Part shown: in pieces, positions 1 through 11,181 of the stretch
How positions within the stretch are numbered: position 1 is the first letter of the stretch
Layout of the letters: every line of letters starts with the position of its first letter
Source: Filosporella fistucella
Lineage: Eukaryota; Ascomycota; Leotiomycetes; Helotiales
Direction of reading: 5' to 3'
NCBI GenBank assembly: GCA_030077755.1
Contig: JAQJZZ010000012.1
Coordinates: 930,001 to 994,000, forward strand
Length of the DNA: 64,000 nucleotides
Notes under the pieces: model-generated
Databases searched by the model: none
Told to the model about the DNA's origin: nothing
The model's input: the letters and a program-made list of their open reading frames with translations, nothing else
Translations under genes and position numbers: made by a program

Positions 1-491
1 CTGCATTCCTAACTCAATACCAGCATATTGATCTTGGAATCGTAATGCTGCCTTTGCGAGATGGATCATTGGCTCCACATTTGAGATTCCGCACCACAGC
101 TTTTGGTAAGCCTGGTGTAAATCTTCCAGAAACCTCGATCGTGCTTCTTCCATCTTCCTGGCTGAAGAAGTCTATTCGATTGCAAATTGAGGCCAAAAGC
201 GACACTCATTATGTGTTTTCTGCCGCACCGAGCAACAAACCTTCAGAGGGCCGGGTGATTGGTTATGCGGATGTGGTGGTCGTAAGCGGTGGCAGTGGCC
301 CTTTCACCGGTAAGTATCCATGAGTCCCATACATTTGCCTTTGTTGACCAGGTTGTTTGATATCAGGCACATTGTTGGGTGTATATGCTACAAGCAATGG
401 GGGCTCTGGGTCGACACAATCGTATATCAGTAGATGGAGGTATACAGGCTATGCTCAACTAATTGGTAATGAACAATACGTATGGCAATAA
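1..491 (+). CDS. GH43-type glycosidase, 3' end only
   Basis: This is the C-terminal part of a secreted family 43 glycosyl hydrolase (beta-xylosidase or arabinofuranosidase type); the catalytic propeller lies outside the window. The frame is open from base 3, so the gene enters from the left. An intron at 310-366 (GT..CAG) joins exon 1-309 to 367-491 in phase, with TAA at 489-491. The visible residues resemble the C-terminal beta-sandwich that follows the propeller in fungal GH43 enzymes. Across the splice they include FTGTLLGVYATSNG and, near the end, YISRWRYTGYAQ, a closing pattern I know from this family. Without the catalytic residues the substrate cannot be told. The family call is recall of a C-terminal signature, so other ConA-like-domain glycosidases remain possible. 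Confidence 0.68.
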
Positions 492-1239
492 TAGCGCGAT
501 GGTCAGGCCTGTTGGAGGTGGAGATGGGAGCCTATTCGTTGATCAAACTAATAGATTATTGCCTAATGGCTATACATAAATAACATCAAGCCAACACATC
601 GGCTTGTAGTGACTTAATGTACCGATATATCTTTAATGATCCTCAGTGAGTAATGATATTTGAGAGTTGTACCAAGAAAGGCGGATTCTAAAGGCTCGAC
701 GCCAGTGAACAAGTTATCGGACGCCGAAAGGGCTGAAAAACGCAGGCAGACCTACAGGATCTGAAAATTTGCGCTCTTGTACCAGGATCAAGACGAGAAC
801 AGCCTAGCTGCTCATGACAACTCATGCCCGGCTGGTTTCAAAAAGAGTCCGATGCTCCAAATACCATCCGGATAGTCGCCGAGAGGTGTTACTCGAGGCT
901 ACAAGCGAAGCAAGTCGATCTCCAACATGGAAACTCTCATCAAGGCCGAGGAGTCTCGGCATATTGTATTTTGGCCTGGGTAGGTATCGATGCCGCTGAA
1001 AAATCACCACCAGAGGTGATAAAGTCGTTCGAGCAAATAACTTTGCCATCGCTCAATCAAAATACAAATGACACACAGGTAGATGGAATGTTATTCTACG
1101 ATTGGGTATTTAACTTGTGCAATGCTAATTCATGAAGCCAGACTTTTTGCTGCATGGAAAGTTCAGAGACAAGAGGGCTTATCCGTGTCGAGGGTTGACT
1201 ACTCGACTATTTCCCAAACCCGGGACAATTCGGGCAGCT
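492..1239. other. intergenic, no gene seen
   Basis: About 750 bases between two genes whose 3' ends converge. Short open frames overlap near 814-1135 on both strands, but none has family resemblance, splice support or a good start context. I see only 3' untranslated sequence here. Confidence 0.5.
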
Positions 1240-2343
1240 CTACTTGCTGCGTTTGTAAATCTTTGCCAAGAAGCTCTCAAAAACAGTCCGCTTGAGACCT
1301 TCAGACTCATCAACCTCAGCAATCATCTTTCGAATCTCTCCAACTCTCTTCTCCTCATAATCCTTGTAGATTTGCTCCAACTTGAGCTCATCAAACAGTT
1401 TCTTCACAGCAGCTTCCTTAGTTTTGTCCTTGCGACCATAGTTCTCTTCCAAGACCTGTCTTTGTTCTGGAGTAGCAATGGCCAAAGCTTGGTTGACTAG
1501 CCATGAGCACTTATTGTCCATAATATCTGTTCCGATCTTGCCAATGTGCTCTGGGAGACCAAAGTTGTCAAGATAATCATCCTGGATCTGAAAGTACTCT
1601 CCGAGAGGAATCAAGATATCCTCGGCCTGCTTGAGATTCTTTGGAGTTGCGATATTTTGGTGATGCAGAGCAAGAGCAACTGGAAGGTAGAAGGAATAGT
1701 ATGCAGTCTTGTAGATGACAATAAATTGGTACTTTGTCATTGAGAAATTGTCCAAGTCGATCTTGTCTTCTGGGGCTGTGAGAAGGTCGCACAATTGGCC
1801 GATCTCGGTTTGGAATGTAACCTCGTGGAACAATTCGATGAGCTCGACGTACGATGGATGAGTGCGGAAATATTTCTTGAGCAGACTGTAGATAGCAGCC
1901 TCGAGCATGAAAGCATCATTAATAGCAATCATCCCAACATGTGGTTGTCTGTACCAGCAAGGCGCACCTCGGCGGGTAATGCTGCTATCCATGATATCGT
2001 CCGATACCAAGAAAAAGGCTTGCAGAAGCTCTGTCATCCATCCCAAGGTTGCAGCAGAGAAGTATTGTTCTTCGGTGAGGGGGGCTTCGAGGAGGAGAGA
2101 AACTGAGTCCGGAACTGACATGCCTCGATTGCACTTTCCACCGATAGTGTTGGCATTGAGAGACTGCAGTCGTAGGTTAACATCACACGGTCAAACTTTG
2201 CGCATATCTGATGGCGGGCTTACAGCTTTATACCATTTGACGAATTCCTCTGGTAGCTTGTATTGTTTGGCATGGTCAAGCAGATCTTCGACCAGCTTCG
2301 GGAAAACCGACTCGAATTCTTTGAGGGTAGTTGTCTTTGCCAT
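1240..2343 (-). CDS. ERG20: farnesyl diphosphate synthase
   Basis: Cytosolic prenyltransferase that condenses DMAPP and GPP with IPP to farnesyl diphosphate, the branch point for sterols, dolichol, ubiquinone and protein prenylation. Two exons: 2224-2343 and 1240-2163, with a phase-0 intron at 2164-2223 (GTAAGC..CTGCAG). The product is 347 residues, the usual fungal length. The first aspartate-rich motif DDIMD is at residues 95-99 and is followed by SSITRRG. The second, DDYLD, is at about 235-239. The lysine- and aspartate-containing [14 protein letters not shown] stretch follows, and the protein ends in the basic KRSK. The start is the ATG opening [11 protein letters not shown], the normal N-terminus. 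Its promoter is shared with the divergent CDC23 gene. Nothing is abnormal. Confidence 0.97.
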
Positions 2344-2915
2344 TGTGAATTGCCGGGAGGGATGGAGGGAATTGTAAATGAGCCTTTGGCGAGGACCAGA
2401 TGAGAAAAGAGGACGGTGGCAGTTGTATGAATTAAGATAGAAAGAAAAAAGGAGGGGCTTGATAGAGGGGAGGCGGTCAGGGGCACCCAGCTTTCAAATG
2501 GTGGGGCTCGAGGCTGGGACAGTGGGGGAAGACATCGGTGAATTCCGGCAGTATTTTGTTCGCGTGTGTTGATGTTGATTTGCAGCCTCGATGGGACCTA
2601 AAGGGTGAATTTGACGGGTGTGTTGATAATCAAAACATAATACAGCACAACTCAATCTCAAAAAATTGCATTGCGCCTTTAGATGCATTGCATGTCAACG
2701 AAAAGCCTATCAAAAACTGTGGGCTTGCGACTTAATCACCCTCTAAGTGCTTTCTGCGACGCGCCTCGGCATCACATTGCCCTTACAAAGACGTTGTAGC
2801 CTCGTCGTGCAGCGGCGGTGTCTGCCAGTCCAAGCCATAGCATTGGCACATCTCTCTTGTTCTTTAAATGCCCATTGCGGCAAAGCCGTCTTATATACTT
2901 AATTGGCCTTGCATT
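2344..2915. promoter_or_regulatory. divergent ERG20/CDC23 promoter region
   Basis: About 570 bases lie between the start codons of two head-to-head housekeeping genes, so both promoters must be here. I see no clear TATA box close to either start and no binding motif I would name with confidence. Short open frames in this stretch are not gene-like. Confidence 0.55.
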
Positions 2916-5066
2916 ATGGCACTTCAGGAGCGGGAGACAGCCCAGTTGCGAGCGTCGTTACAAGAGGCAGTAGTGAAATGCTCTGAACGATGCCTATATC
3001 AGTCTGCGAAGTGGTATGTATCTGCATCAATTTAAATGAGCCCGCTGATTGACTTTTGTTTAGGGCCGCAGAGCTTTTGACATCGATCCCTGCCTCCGAT
3101 ACTTCTTCTGAACCAGAGGATTCACAAATGACAGAGCTCCCCCTGGAAGGGTTGCCGCCAATCATTATAACCGGGAATGTCGACCCTGATGAAGCACTTC
3201 TGGAAGCTAGAGAAATAAATCAGTACCTGCTGGCGAAATCGTTCTTCGACTGCCGGGAATACGATCGTTGCGCAGCGGTGTTCTTACCAGATACTGTATT
3301 ATCAGGAATATTATCTGCGGCTTCATCGAAACAAAACCAAAGTGGGAATACGCCGAAGGGAAAAGGAAAGACTTCTGCTCGAACGAGTTCCAATGCGACA
3401 TCTTCCACACCGAGGCTTAGTCAAAAGAGTCTGTTCCTAGCATTGTATGCAAAGTTTATGTCCGGCGAGAAGAAGAAAGACGAGGATAGTGAAATGGTTA
3501 TGGGTCCTCATGATGGAGGTAGTACTGTGAATAAACAGCTCGTGACTATCAGTCGTTTCTTGAAAGCCTGGTTCGAAGAGAGAACCTCGGCGAACGGAGA
3601 GGTGGTTGGCAGTCAGGGGTGGCTTGAGTATCTGTAAGTTTGCATGTCGCCACTTGGACGCTTCTGACAATTTCAGGTACGGAATGGTTTTGGCCAAAGA
3701 TAAGAACGAGAAAGAAGCTCAAGAATGGCTGATTCGAAGTGTGCATCTTGCACCTATGAATTGGGGATGTTGGCTAGAATTGACCTCTTTGATTGGCCGA
3801 GTTGAAGATGTGAGTATATATTATCTATTCAAAACTGCGACTGACTTGCTACAGTTGAACAGAATCTCTCAACAACTGCCGCAAAACATCATCTCGTACA
3901 TCTTTCATATCCACACCTCGCTCGAGTTATATCAGTCGACGCCGTCATTATCACACTCTTTATCCCAGATCCTTCCAATATTCCCGACTAGCCCCTTTCT
4001 CCTCACATGTCTAGCTTTGCTGGCATACCACACAAAGGATTTCGTCTCAGCTGATGCTCACTTCAGCAACCTTCTGGCCCTCCATCCACACCGGCTAGAA
4101 TCCCTCGACCACTATTCAAATATCCTTTACGTGATGAATCTCCGGCCAAAATTATCGTTCCTAGCACATTTATGCTCATCTGTCGATAAGTTCAGGCCCG
4201 AGTCGTGTGTTGTCATTGGCAATTACTACTCCCTTCTCTCCTCTCACGAGAAAGCAGTGCAGTATTTCCGTCGAGCTCTTACACTGGACAGATCTTGCTT
4301 AAGTGCCTGGACTCTTATGGGACACGAATATGTGGAGTTGAAAAATACTCACGCAGCCATCGAGTCCTACCGCCGAGCTGTTGATGTTAATAGGAGGGAT
4401 TACAGAGCATGGTATGGTCTGGGTCAAACATATGAAGTGCTGGAAATGCATGCATATGCGTTATGGTACTACAAGAGAGCTGCTGGTCTCCGTCCCTGGG
4501 ATGGGAAGATGTGGATGGCTGTGGGGTCGTGTCTGCAAAAGATGGGACGTGATATGGAGGGTATCAAAGCCTTGAAAAGAGCTCTGCTAGCCGATAGCTA
4601 CTATGATGCCGGTGTTGGCAGTTCATTTGGAAGTGGTAGTGGAGAGCGCGGCGGAACGATGGATCCAGAGATCCTTCTCCAAATCGCAGCGATGTATGAA
4701 AAGTTAGAAGACGAAGCCGAGGCAAAGAATTATATGGAAATGTGTGTTGCTCAAGAGGAGGGGGCAGCAGATAATTTGGAGGCATCCATTATCAATATTC
4801 ACGCAGATTCATCGTCGGATGACGAGTCGCGACCTGGCGGGGGAGCCGGCGGAGGAGGCTCAGGAGGTGAAGCTGGGACTGGAGTCACAGTTGCTACCTC
4901 TAAAGCCCGCATGTGGCTTGCAAAATACTCTATGAGAACAGGTGATTTTCAAAGAGCAATGCAGTTAGCGACAGAACTTTGTCAGGATGGAGTTGAAGTC
5001 GAGGAAGCGAAGGCTTTGGTAAGAGAGGTTCGGGTACGATTGGAGGTGGAAGGAAATGACAATTAG
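2916..5066 (+). CDS. CDC23: anaphase-promoting complex subunit 8 (Cdc23)
   Basis: TPR scaffold subunit of the APC/C ubiquitin ligase that drives mitotic exit. Four exons: 2916-3013, 3064-3633, 3677-3809 and 3855-5066, giving 670 residues. The N-terminal Cdc23 domain reads CSERCLYQSAKWAAELL across the first splice, followed by REINQYLLAKSFFDCREYDR. The second half is a run of 34-residue TPR units, for example YFRRALTLDRSCLSAWTLMG, then repeats with AIESYRRAVDVNRRDYRAWYGLG and ALWYYKRAAGLRPWDGKMW. A glycine-rich linker (GGGAGGGGSGG) interrupts the C-terminal part. The intron at 3810-3854 is 45 nt, a multiple of three with no stop codon, so an unspliced message would still be open. I spliced it because GTGAGT, a CTGAC branch and CTACAG are all present. 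Confidence 0.93.
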
Positions 5067-5235
5067 CATGATGTACTTGTATGAAGCAAATCTGATACCC
5101 TAGCATTACTTTTCGAAGGATGTCCGGCTTCCGTTCTCAGACCTTCGTGAAATGATGCGGCTCTGCAAAATTATCTGTCAAATACTTCGTGGTATACATG
5201 AAAGAAAGTCTAATCTTCCTTCTAAAATTGATACA

Positions 5236-5922
5236 TCAACCTCCCTCCTCCAAAACCCTCCTCAGCCCCTCCACTTCCTCACCACTCGCCTCATCTCCCT
5301 CCCCAGCAATAGCACTCGAATGAAACCACTCTGCTCCCGTTTCCCTCCTCAACATCCCCGCATTCCTCGCCCTTACTCCTCCACCTACAATAACATCTAT
5401 TCTCCCCCTCGCTCTTTGCACCAACCCCTTTAATACCTCTTTCCCTTCAATCGCAGAAGGCTTTCCCCCGCTCGTCAACACAGATGTAAAACCTAGCTTA
5501 ATAAGACTTTCTAACCCTTCCTCCATAGAAGAAGGAGAAAGCTCATCGAAAGCTCGATGGAATGTACATGGTCTCCCATTTGAGAGACGGAGTAATTCCT
5601 TACATCTCTCCTCATCTACCTCTCCCCCAGGAGTTAAAATCCCAAATACAAATCCATCTGCTCCTGCCTCTCTAAATTTCTCTAAATCTCCCTTCATCTG
5701 TGAGAATTCTGTATCTGTATAGAAGAAATCTCCGCCTCGGGGACGAATCATCACATTTATGGGGATTGTGGTTGGTAACTGGCTTTTTAGCGTTTTGAAA
5801 GTGGACAGGAGAGGTGTGGTGCCGCCTAGATGTTGGTCGGTACATAATTCTATTCTGTGGGCGCCGTTGGAATTGGCGAGGAGAGCGGAGGAGGTGGTGA
5901 AGGAGGCGATTTCGAGCGGCAT
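5236..5922 (-). CDS. cutC: CutC-family copper homeostasis protein
   Basis: Single-exon gene for a 228-residue TIM-barrel protein of the CutC family, whose members have been linked to copper handling; the biochemical activity is not settled. Family hallmarks visible are GAHRIELC near residue 20, the INVMIRPRGGDF strand-turn around 55-66, GADGFVFGIL, the CTFHRAFDE motif, VLTSGGKPSA, and a C-terminal IDVIVGGGVRARN. The start MPLEIASF fits the family N-terminus, which normally begins directly at the first strand. The 3' end faces CDC23, about 170 bases away, in convergent layout. No signal peptide is seen, so it is probably cytosolic. Confidence 0.92.
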   Translation of the reverse strand: MPLEIASFTTSSALLANSNGAHRIELCTDQHLGGTTPLLSTFKTLKSQLPTTIPINVMIRPRGGDFFYTDTEFSQMKGDLEKFREAGADGFVFGILTPGGEVDEERCKELLRLSNGRPCTFHRAFDELSPSSMEEGLESLIKLGFTSVLTSGGKPSAIEGKEVLKGLVQRARGRIDVIVGGGVRARNAGMLRRETGAEWFHSSAIAGEGDEASGEEVEGLRRVLEEGG

Positions 5923-6558
5923 TGGCAGGAGTGGCTTATGGAGTGGAGTGTGGGTTGGAGGAGGTGGGTCAGGTGACTTTGTTCAGCTGATGATGTTGAC
6001 AAGCGATTGGGAAAATAAGATGATTGGATGGGAAGAGCTGAGGGATTAAGAGTGAGTAGTGTGAGATAGAGCTTTGGTTGGGACAAGTGGTGAGTAACAG
6101 TCCTCCGTATCAAAGACCTCGAGATATGTCGCCAAAAGAGGCAAGATAACCCTATCACGTGAACATAGAAGAAAACGGCATTACGAGAATCACTTTTGGA
6201 ATTCAGAATGATTCGTTCTTTCGTAATTTCAACGAAAGAAGAAATGAATACTAATCTTAAATTCCTTCTATATGATAGGTTCACATCTAGTGTGGGAGAT
6301 CTGACTTGGTAGATAAGAGAATGTTAGTTCGCGTGGACCTGCCAAACTCGGTGTGCGTAGCTTTATGCCGTGTGCCAGTCAGTCTTAAGACCCCATCTTT
6401 GAGGGTAGGAAGAGATATAATATCTCTCATCTTTTTATAAATCTGGAATAATGTTTGAGATATCTTGTGCTGGGTAAATATTCATCTATTACTTATTGGT
6501 TACAAAAGAAAAGGGTTCTCTAAAGTTGGTAGTCGAAGCCTTCCCTCGAATTGCCAAG
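5923..6558. other. intergenic, divergent upstream region
   Basis: About 640 bases between the start of the minus-strand CutC gene and the plus-strand FMN-binding protein gene. It must hold both promoters. No specific element or additional gene is recognised. Confidence 0.45.
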
Positions 6559-7513
6559 ATGGTTAGACATAACTTTGAGTATCCTAAGGTAGCTTACCCA
6601 GAAGCTTTATTTGATGTATATGAAGGAATACTAAGAGCTAGAAGGGAGCGAATAACACCGTTAATCGATACAAGCATCAAGCGGTCTATTCCTTGACCAC
6701 CATCCACACCATCATCAACACCTCGCCTGTTCTTCATGTATCCTTCACGCCTGGTCCAGATGATCCTTTTCCGGTGGTTCTTCCTCTGATAGGACAGATG
6801 GGCTCATTTTCCCGCCCCTCGGCATCACTTGGTGATACGCTTGATTGTTATCTGCACGGATATGTATCATCACGTATTATGAATCTTAGTCGAGCTTCGT
6901 CAGGCAAGGGTCTTCCCGTCTGTATTGCCGCATCGAAAGTTGATGGTTTAGGTTCGTCTTCTTCAGTCAAGCTGGCTACTTTGTCCATAAGCCAACTCAT
7001 ATTTTGATAAGGGGCTAAAATTTGAGAATAGTCCTTACTTTGACACCAAACTCACATAATTACAATTATCGTTCAGCTGTTCTATTCGGCTATGCAACAC
7101 TCGTCGAAGACGTAGAAGAGAAATTATGGGCTATGGAATTAATCACCAACTCCGTGGTCCCTGATCGCTGGAAACACACCAGAGTACCTCCCAACGCGGC
7201 CGAGATGCAAAGCACGCAGATTCTGCGCGTAAAGATCGACAGTGGGAGTGCCAAAGTGAGAGAAGGTGTGCCGAGTGATGAGAAGGCGGATATGGCCAAT
7301 GAGGAAGTAGTTGAGTCCACTTGGACTGGAGTATTGCCGTTGTATGAGCAATTTGGGGAGCCGGTTCCTGGGCCGTATAATGTTGTGAAGGATATACCAG
7401 CGCATGTGAGAGAGTATTGTGAAGAGTTGAATAGGGAGAATAAAATGTATTCGGAGGCGGCTGCGAGGAAGGATGCGCCGGTGAAGAAGAAAGAGAGTGA
7501 AGAGGAGGAATAG
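6559..7513 (+). CDS. FMN-binding pyridoxamine-oxidase-like protein
   Basis: Split-barrel flavin-binding protein of the pyridoxamine 5'-phosphate oxidase superfamily (Pyridox_ox_2 type), common in fungi and of unknown substrate. I propose three exons: 6559-6588, 6642-6951 and 7032-7513, giving 273 residues. The first is a mini-exon of ten codons (MVRHNFEYPK). Joining it to NNTVNRYKHQAVYSLTTIHT restores the usual family N-terminus. The core reads VLHVSFTPG, VVLPLIGQMG, LYLHGY-like CYLHGYVSSRIMNL, then across the second intron VLTLTPNSHNYNYRSAVLFG, followed by ERW-type VVPDRWKHTR and QILRVKI, the pattern of the flavin site. The acidic and lysine-rich tail is typical. The first intron (53 nt, ends GCTAG) is the least certain part. 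Confidence 0.85.
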
Positions 7514-8424
7514 AATATTGGGTTAGTTGTGCAGCTTTGATATCTCATTTGCCAACGGCTTCGTTTATATGCCTACCAAATGTTACTTTGGTTCTGGGGA
7601 TTGGTAATTGCGTTTTTGCTACTTGCAAACAAATGAAATAATAGTTGAGGTACAATTGCCTACCCATCATGGCTTGAACAGTTGGATGCATAGATCTAGA
7701 GTCAGCTGGGAGACTACCGGGGATAGCAGATCTGCTATAGATGAGGAATTATAATAAAACATGAATCGCATCAAAATAAGCATACATTTAAAGTCGTGGG
7801 GCAGTGCTGAAGTCAACGTGCCACGCATCATTGTGGAGAACTGATCGTATCTGGAAATCGTCATCGATCATAAGAAAAATGTTCCACACTTGAGGAACAA
7901 TGAAAGCAATACAGTTCTGTACCTTTGTCTTACCATGTTTCACGTCACTTTGGACGACCAAATTGGTTGGTCTGACAAGAAGGAAGCAAATGCAACGGGA
8001 GAGTCAAAAATACACCATGCAAGGCACACCAATCAAAAGCCTTTACCGGTTAAAGATTGCCCCTTTCCAATCTGCCAGTCCCTGAAACTCCCAGCACGTT
8101 TTCCCTGATCGGGCATCAGAAACACCCCAAGCGATACGCTATGTCACCTTCTGGGCCGTGTGAGGGTGTCAGGAAGCTCAATCTCCATTCTGACCTCCCA
8201 CCATCATCTAATCTTTCTCTTCTCGACAACGACGTGAGCGCTTCACTCTTTTAGCATCACCAAGTCGAGTCGGGTCGAGTTGAGCTTCTCGTGCATTTGT
8301 GCACATTACAATCCTTCGAATCGTTGTTCTTGTCTCAGCCTTTATCGCCCTTTATCGCGACTCTCGAGCGCAATCCACTCCTTGTTCTACAATTCAATCG
8401 TTGAACTCAACACATTCCTTCACC
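7514..8424. promoter_or_regulatory. intergenic with presumed CRH promoter and leader
   Basis: About 900 bases. The last 200, before the start codon at 8425, are pyrimidine-rich (CTTCTC, CTTGTCTC tracts), which is common in promoters and leaders of strongly expressed fungal genes. No other gene is seen. Confidence 0.45.
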
Positions 8425-10133
8425 ATGAAATTCATCAGCCTCCTCGTAGGAGCTACAACTCTCGTTGCGCCGGTCTTCGCACAAACTTGGACTGCATGCG
8501 ATCCTACAAATGCGACTCAATGTCCAAATCCACCAAATGATCCGGCTCTTGGTCTGAGTGTTCGTCCTATCTATTTTGATTGATCATAGGATCTGTCTCA
8601 GGCGTGATGTCAATGCTGACTTGACCATAGCATAACTTTGTCTTCAACACTTCTACCACCGTCACGGACTTCTTCAACATTACCAATGGAGCCCTCACTT
8701 ATGGCAATAATGGCGCCGAGTTCACCATCAACAAGCGCAAAGAGTCGCCTACGATTCAATCGAAGTTCTACATCTTCTTCGGCTCAGTCAGTATTGTGAT
8801 GAAGGCTGCTTCTGGCCAAGGTATCATTTCGTCAATTGTGTTGGAATCTGAGGATCTGGATGAGGTCGATTGGGAATTCTTGGGTGGTAACAGCACTCAC
8901 GCCGAAACCAATTACTTTGGAAAAGGAAATACCACTTCTTTTGACCGCGCTATCTACCACCCTATGTCTGCAGACCCTCGAGCCGATTTCCACAATTATA
9001 CCGTTCATTGGACCTCCGAAAAAATTGAGTGGTACATCGACTCCGCTCTTGTCAGAACACTTCCATATGCTGCTGCCAATGGTGGACACAACTTTCCTCA
9101 GACGCCTATGACTGTTCGTCTCGGAGTCTGGGCTGGTGGAGATCCAGATAATAATAATGGTACCATCGAATGGGCTGGTGGTTTGACCGACTTCACCAAA
9201 GGACCATATACCATGTATGTGAAGAGTGCTGAAGTCGTGGACTTCTCGACCGGCGCGAAAGAATATCAATGGACCGACCGTACCGGAAGTTGGCAAAGCA
9301 TCAAGGCTATCAGGTATGCGATATAACTTAATATTCATGAATCCACTAACTCTTTCTAGCGGAAATTCTACTGTAGCCAAGACAATCCTAAAGGAAGAGA
9401 CTCCAACACTTTCCATTGCCCAGAAATTTGCTGCTCTATCCACCGGTGCGAAAGTTGGTATCCTCGGAGGAAGTGGTGCAGCTGCAGCCATATTGCTCTC
9501 GGCATTCATTTTCTGCTGTGTTCGTCAGCGTCGTGCTGGTCGCAAAGAGCGCGACAATTACAACGCCAAGGTCGAAAAGGAACGTGAGGAAGCTTACAAA
9601 GACCAAATGGAGTTGAGAGAGAAAGGTTTGGGTGGATGGGATACCGGAGCATATGCCAAACAAGGTGATGATGCTTTGGGTGGTTGGGGGTAAGAAATAT
9701 TTCATACTCCTTTTCCCTGCCTTCTCGAAGACTGTTTCACTTCGGTTTCTTGTATCGACACTAATTCCATCTTAGAGGCACACACGTTCCACCAGGAATG
9801 AAGGCATCTGACATCCCAGCCGTACCAAAAGTTCCCAGCAACGTGAGCGTTCACGAGGTTCCATCCCGAACCGACAGTCCAAACTTCCCACGAGTTGCGA
9901 GCCCCGTCTCAAGACACCAAACCCCCTCCCTGGTCAGCCCAATTCCGCAGAGTCCACGTGCTTGGAACGGCGGCAATGCAGGCGGCATGATTCACAACGC
10001 TGGCAATTCCTACACAGGTGGCTACGGTGGAAATATGTCACGCTCGCCTTCCTTCCCTCTCACCACTCCTTCTCCTGTCCAACAGCGAGGATACCCGGGT
10101 GGATACAATAATGGAGGATACCAGCAATTCTAG
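8425..10133 (+). CDS. CRH-family chitin-glucan transglycosylase (GH16)
   Basis: Cell-surface enzyme expected to link chitin to beta-glucan in the wall. Four exons: 8425-8559, 8631-9313, 9360-9689 and 9776-10133; 501 residues, all junctions in phase. A signal peptide ends near ...VAPVFAQ, followed by the cysteine-containing N-terminus TWTACDPTNATQCPNPP. The GH16 catalytic motif is DEVDWE at residues 122-127, with E123 as expected nucleophile and E127 as acid/base. Further conserved parts are FHNYTVHWTSEKIEWYID and a tryptophan-rich MTVRLGVWAGGD. Unlike yeast Crh1, which carries a GPI signal, this protein has a hydrophobic helix at about 305-327 followed by CCVRQRR and a cytosolic tail of about 170 residues. 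The tail is charged first, then rich in Pro, Ser, Gly and Tyr. It is the fungal Crh type with a membrane span. Confidence 0.93.
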
Positions 10134-11091
10134 GCTGGGATGTAATATGATCATGGGAGTTAAATGGCGTTAGGGATAGTCTTTGCACTTATTATGAAAC
10201 GTGAGCTTACAGATAAATGTACAGCTGGCACTGTCTCATTTCTACTGTGATTGTAGTGGTAGTTGAGCGTTCTTGCTATAGCTCTATATCACCTTTTTCA
10301 ATGATAAAATGTGTGGAATCAGTTTTTGAGTTTCTTATGGTGAACATTTGGATACAAGGCGTTCTCACATCTCGCTGATTGTGATAGTTTCACTATTTCT
10401 ATCACGGAATTGTTTTGATCTCCGAAGGTAAATGTACACATCAGATATAAACCCACCAACTAGATCTCGCCCCTCGTCTTTTCTATTTCTGTGAAGTCCA
10501 TGCACCTTAGAAGCGTGAATAGGAAAGTATATGCTAGAAAGACTTCGAACAGGCAGCTAGCTAGCTAGCTATTGCTGCAGAAGCGAAAGGGGAATATCGT
10601 TTTAAGAGGATGACCGGCGATAGGTGGTAGTATCTCAAGACTAATTTCCGATTTCACTTTGTAGAAATGGGAACGTAGATAGAGACTTAGATAATACTAT
10701 AGTACTTGATTCATATAGTCTCTAAATTATGAAGTCTCTCAGGAATAGAAGAGGTCTGGATATTCTATAATTGTGTCATATTTATATCCTCTCACCTTCT
10801 CTACTAGAGCAGCGAAGCTATCTGATTTGCAATCCTCTACTATACTCTACCTTACCTACCTCTCATCTCCGTCCTATCGATCCCTCTAAGCCCATCCCCC
10901 AAAGCTCACCCACCCGAGCCACAAACCCATCAACCCATCCCATTCCCTTTAAACCACCCACTCTCAAATTCCATAGCATACCTTTCCCCTGCCTGGCTCC
11001 TGCTTCCCACGATCCACCACCCCCTTCCTCCCCACCTCTCCATCGTCAAAACCCAAAATACGTCCCAAATAACGAATCAAACAAGAGAGAC
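10134..11091. other. intergenic, no protein gene seen
   Basis: About 960 bases of 3' flank and spacer. It contains a short palindromic AGCT/CTAG run near 10555-10570 and, from about 10800 to 11060, a C- and T-rich stretch that is open by composition only. No gene is called. Confidence 0.45.
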
Positions 11092-11173
11092 GGGCTTATG
11101 GTGCAGCGGTAGCACATTCCCTTAGCAACAGTAAAACTGGGAGAGGTCCAGGGTTCAACTCCCTGTAGGTCCA
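11092..11173 (+). tRNA. tA(AGC): tRNA-Ala (anticodon AGC) with 10-nt intron
   Basis: The sequence folds into a full cloverleaf. The acceptor stem GGGCTTA pairs with TAGGTCC over seven pairs, including G3-U70, the classic identity mark of tRNA-Ala. The D stem is GTGC/GCAC with loop AGCGGTA. The anticodon stem is TTCCC (11117-11121) with GGGAG (11139-11143). The T arm is CAGGG-TTCAACT-CCCTG, which also supplies the internal B box. The anticodon AGC is at 11124-11126. A 10-nt intron fits at about 11128-11137, one base after the anticodon, the standard place. The variable loop has five bases, and the discriminator base A is at 11173. CCA is not encoded, as expected in eukaryotes. A run of seven T from 11175 follows. 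Confidence 0.95.
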
Positions 11174-11174
11174 A

Positions 11175-11181
11175 TTTTTTT
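11175..11181 (+). terminator. RNA polymerase III terminator
   Basis: Seven consecutive T residues start two bases after the mature 3' end of the tRNA, the normal polymerase III stop signal. Confidence 0.9.

Noticed and set aside
814..1135. Overlapping short frames after the GH43 gene
   Set aside because: Three frames on both strands compete over the same bases; none looks coding.
5850..6284. 144-codon minus-strand frame overlapping the start of CutC
   Set aside because: It overlaps a clear gene in another frame and is low-complexity Ser/Pro/His; a shadow.
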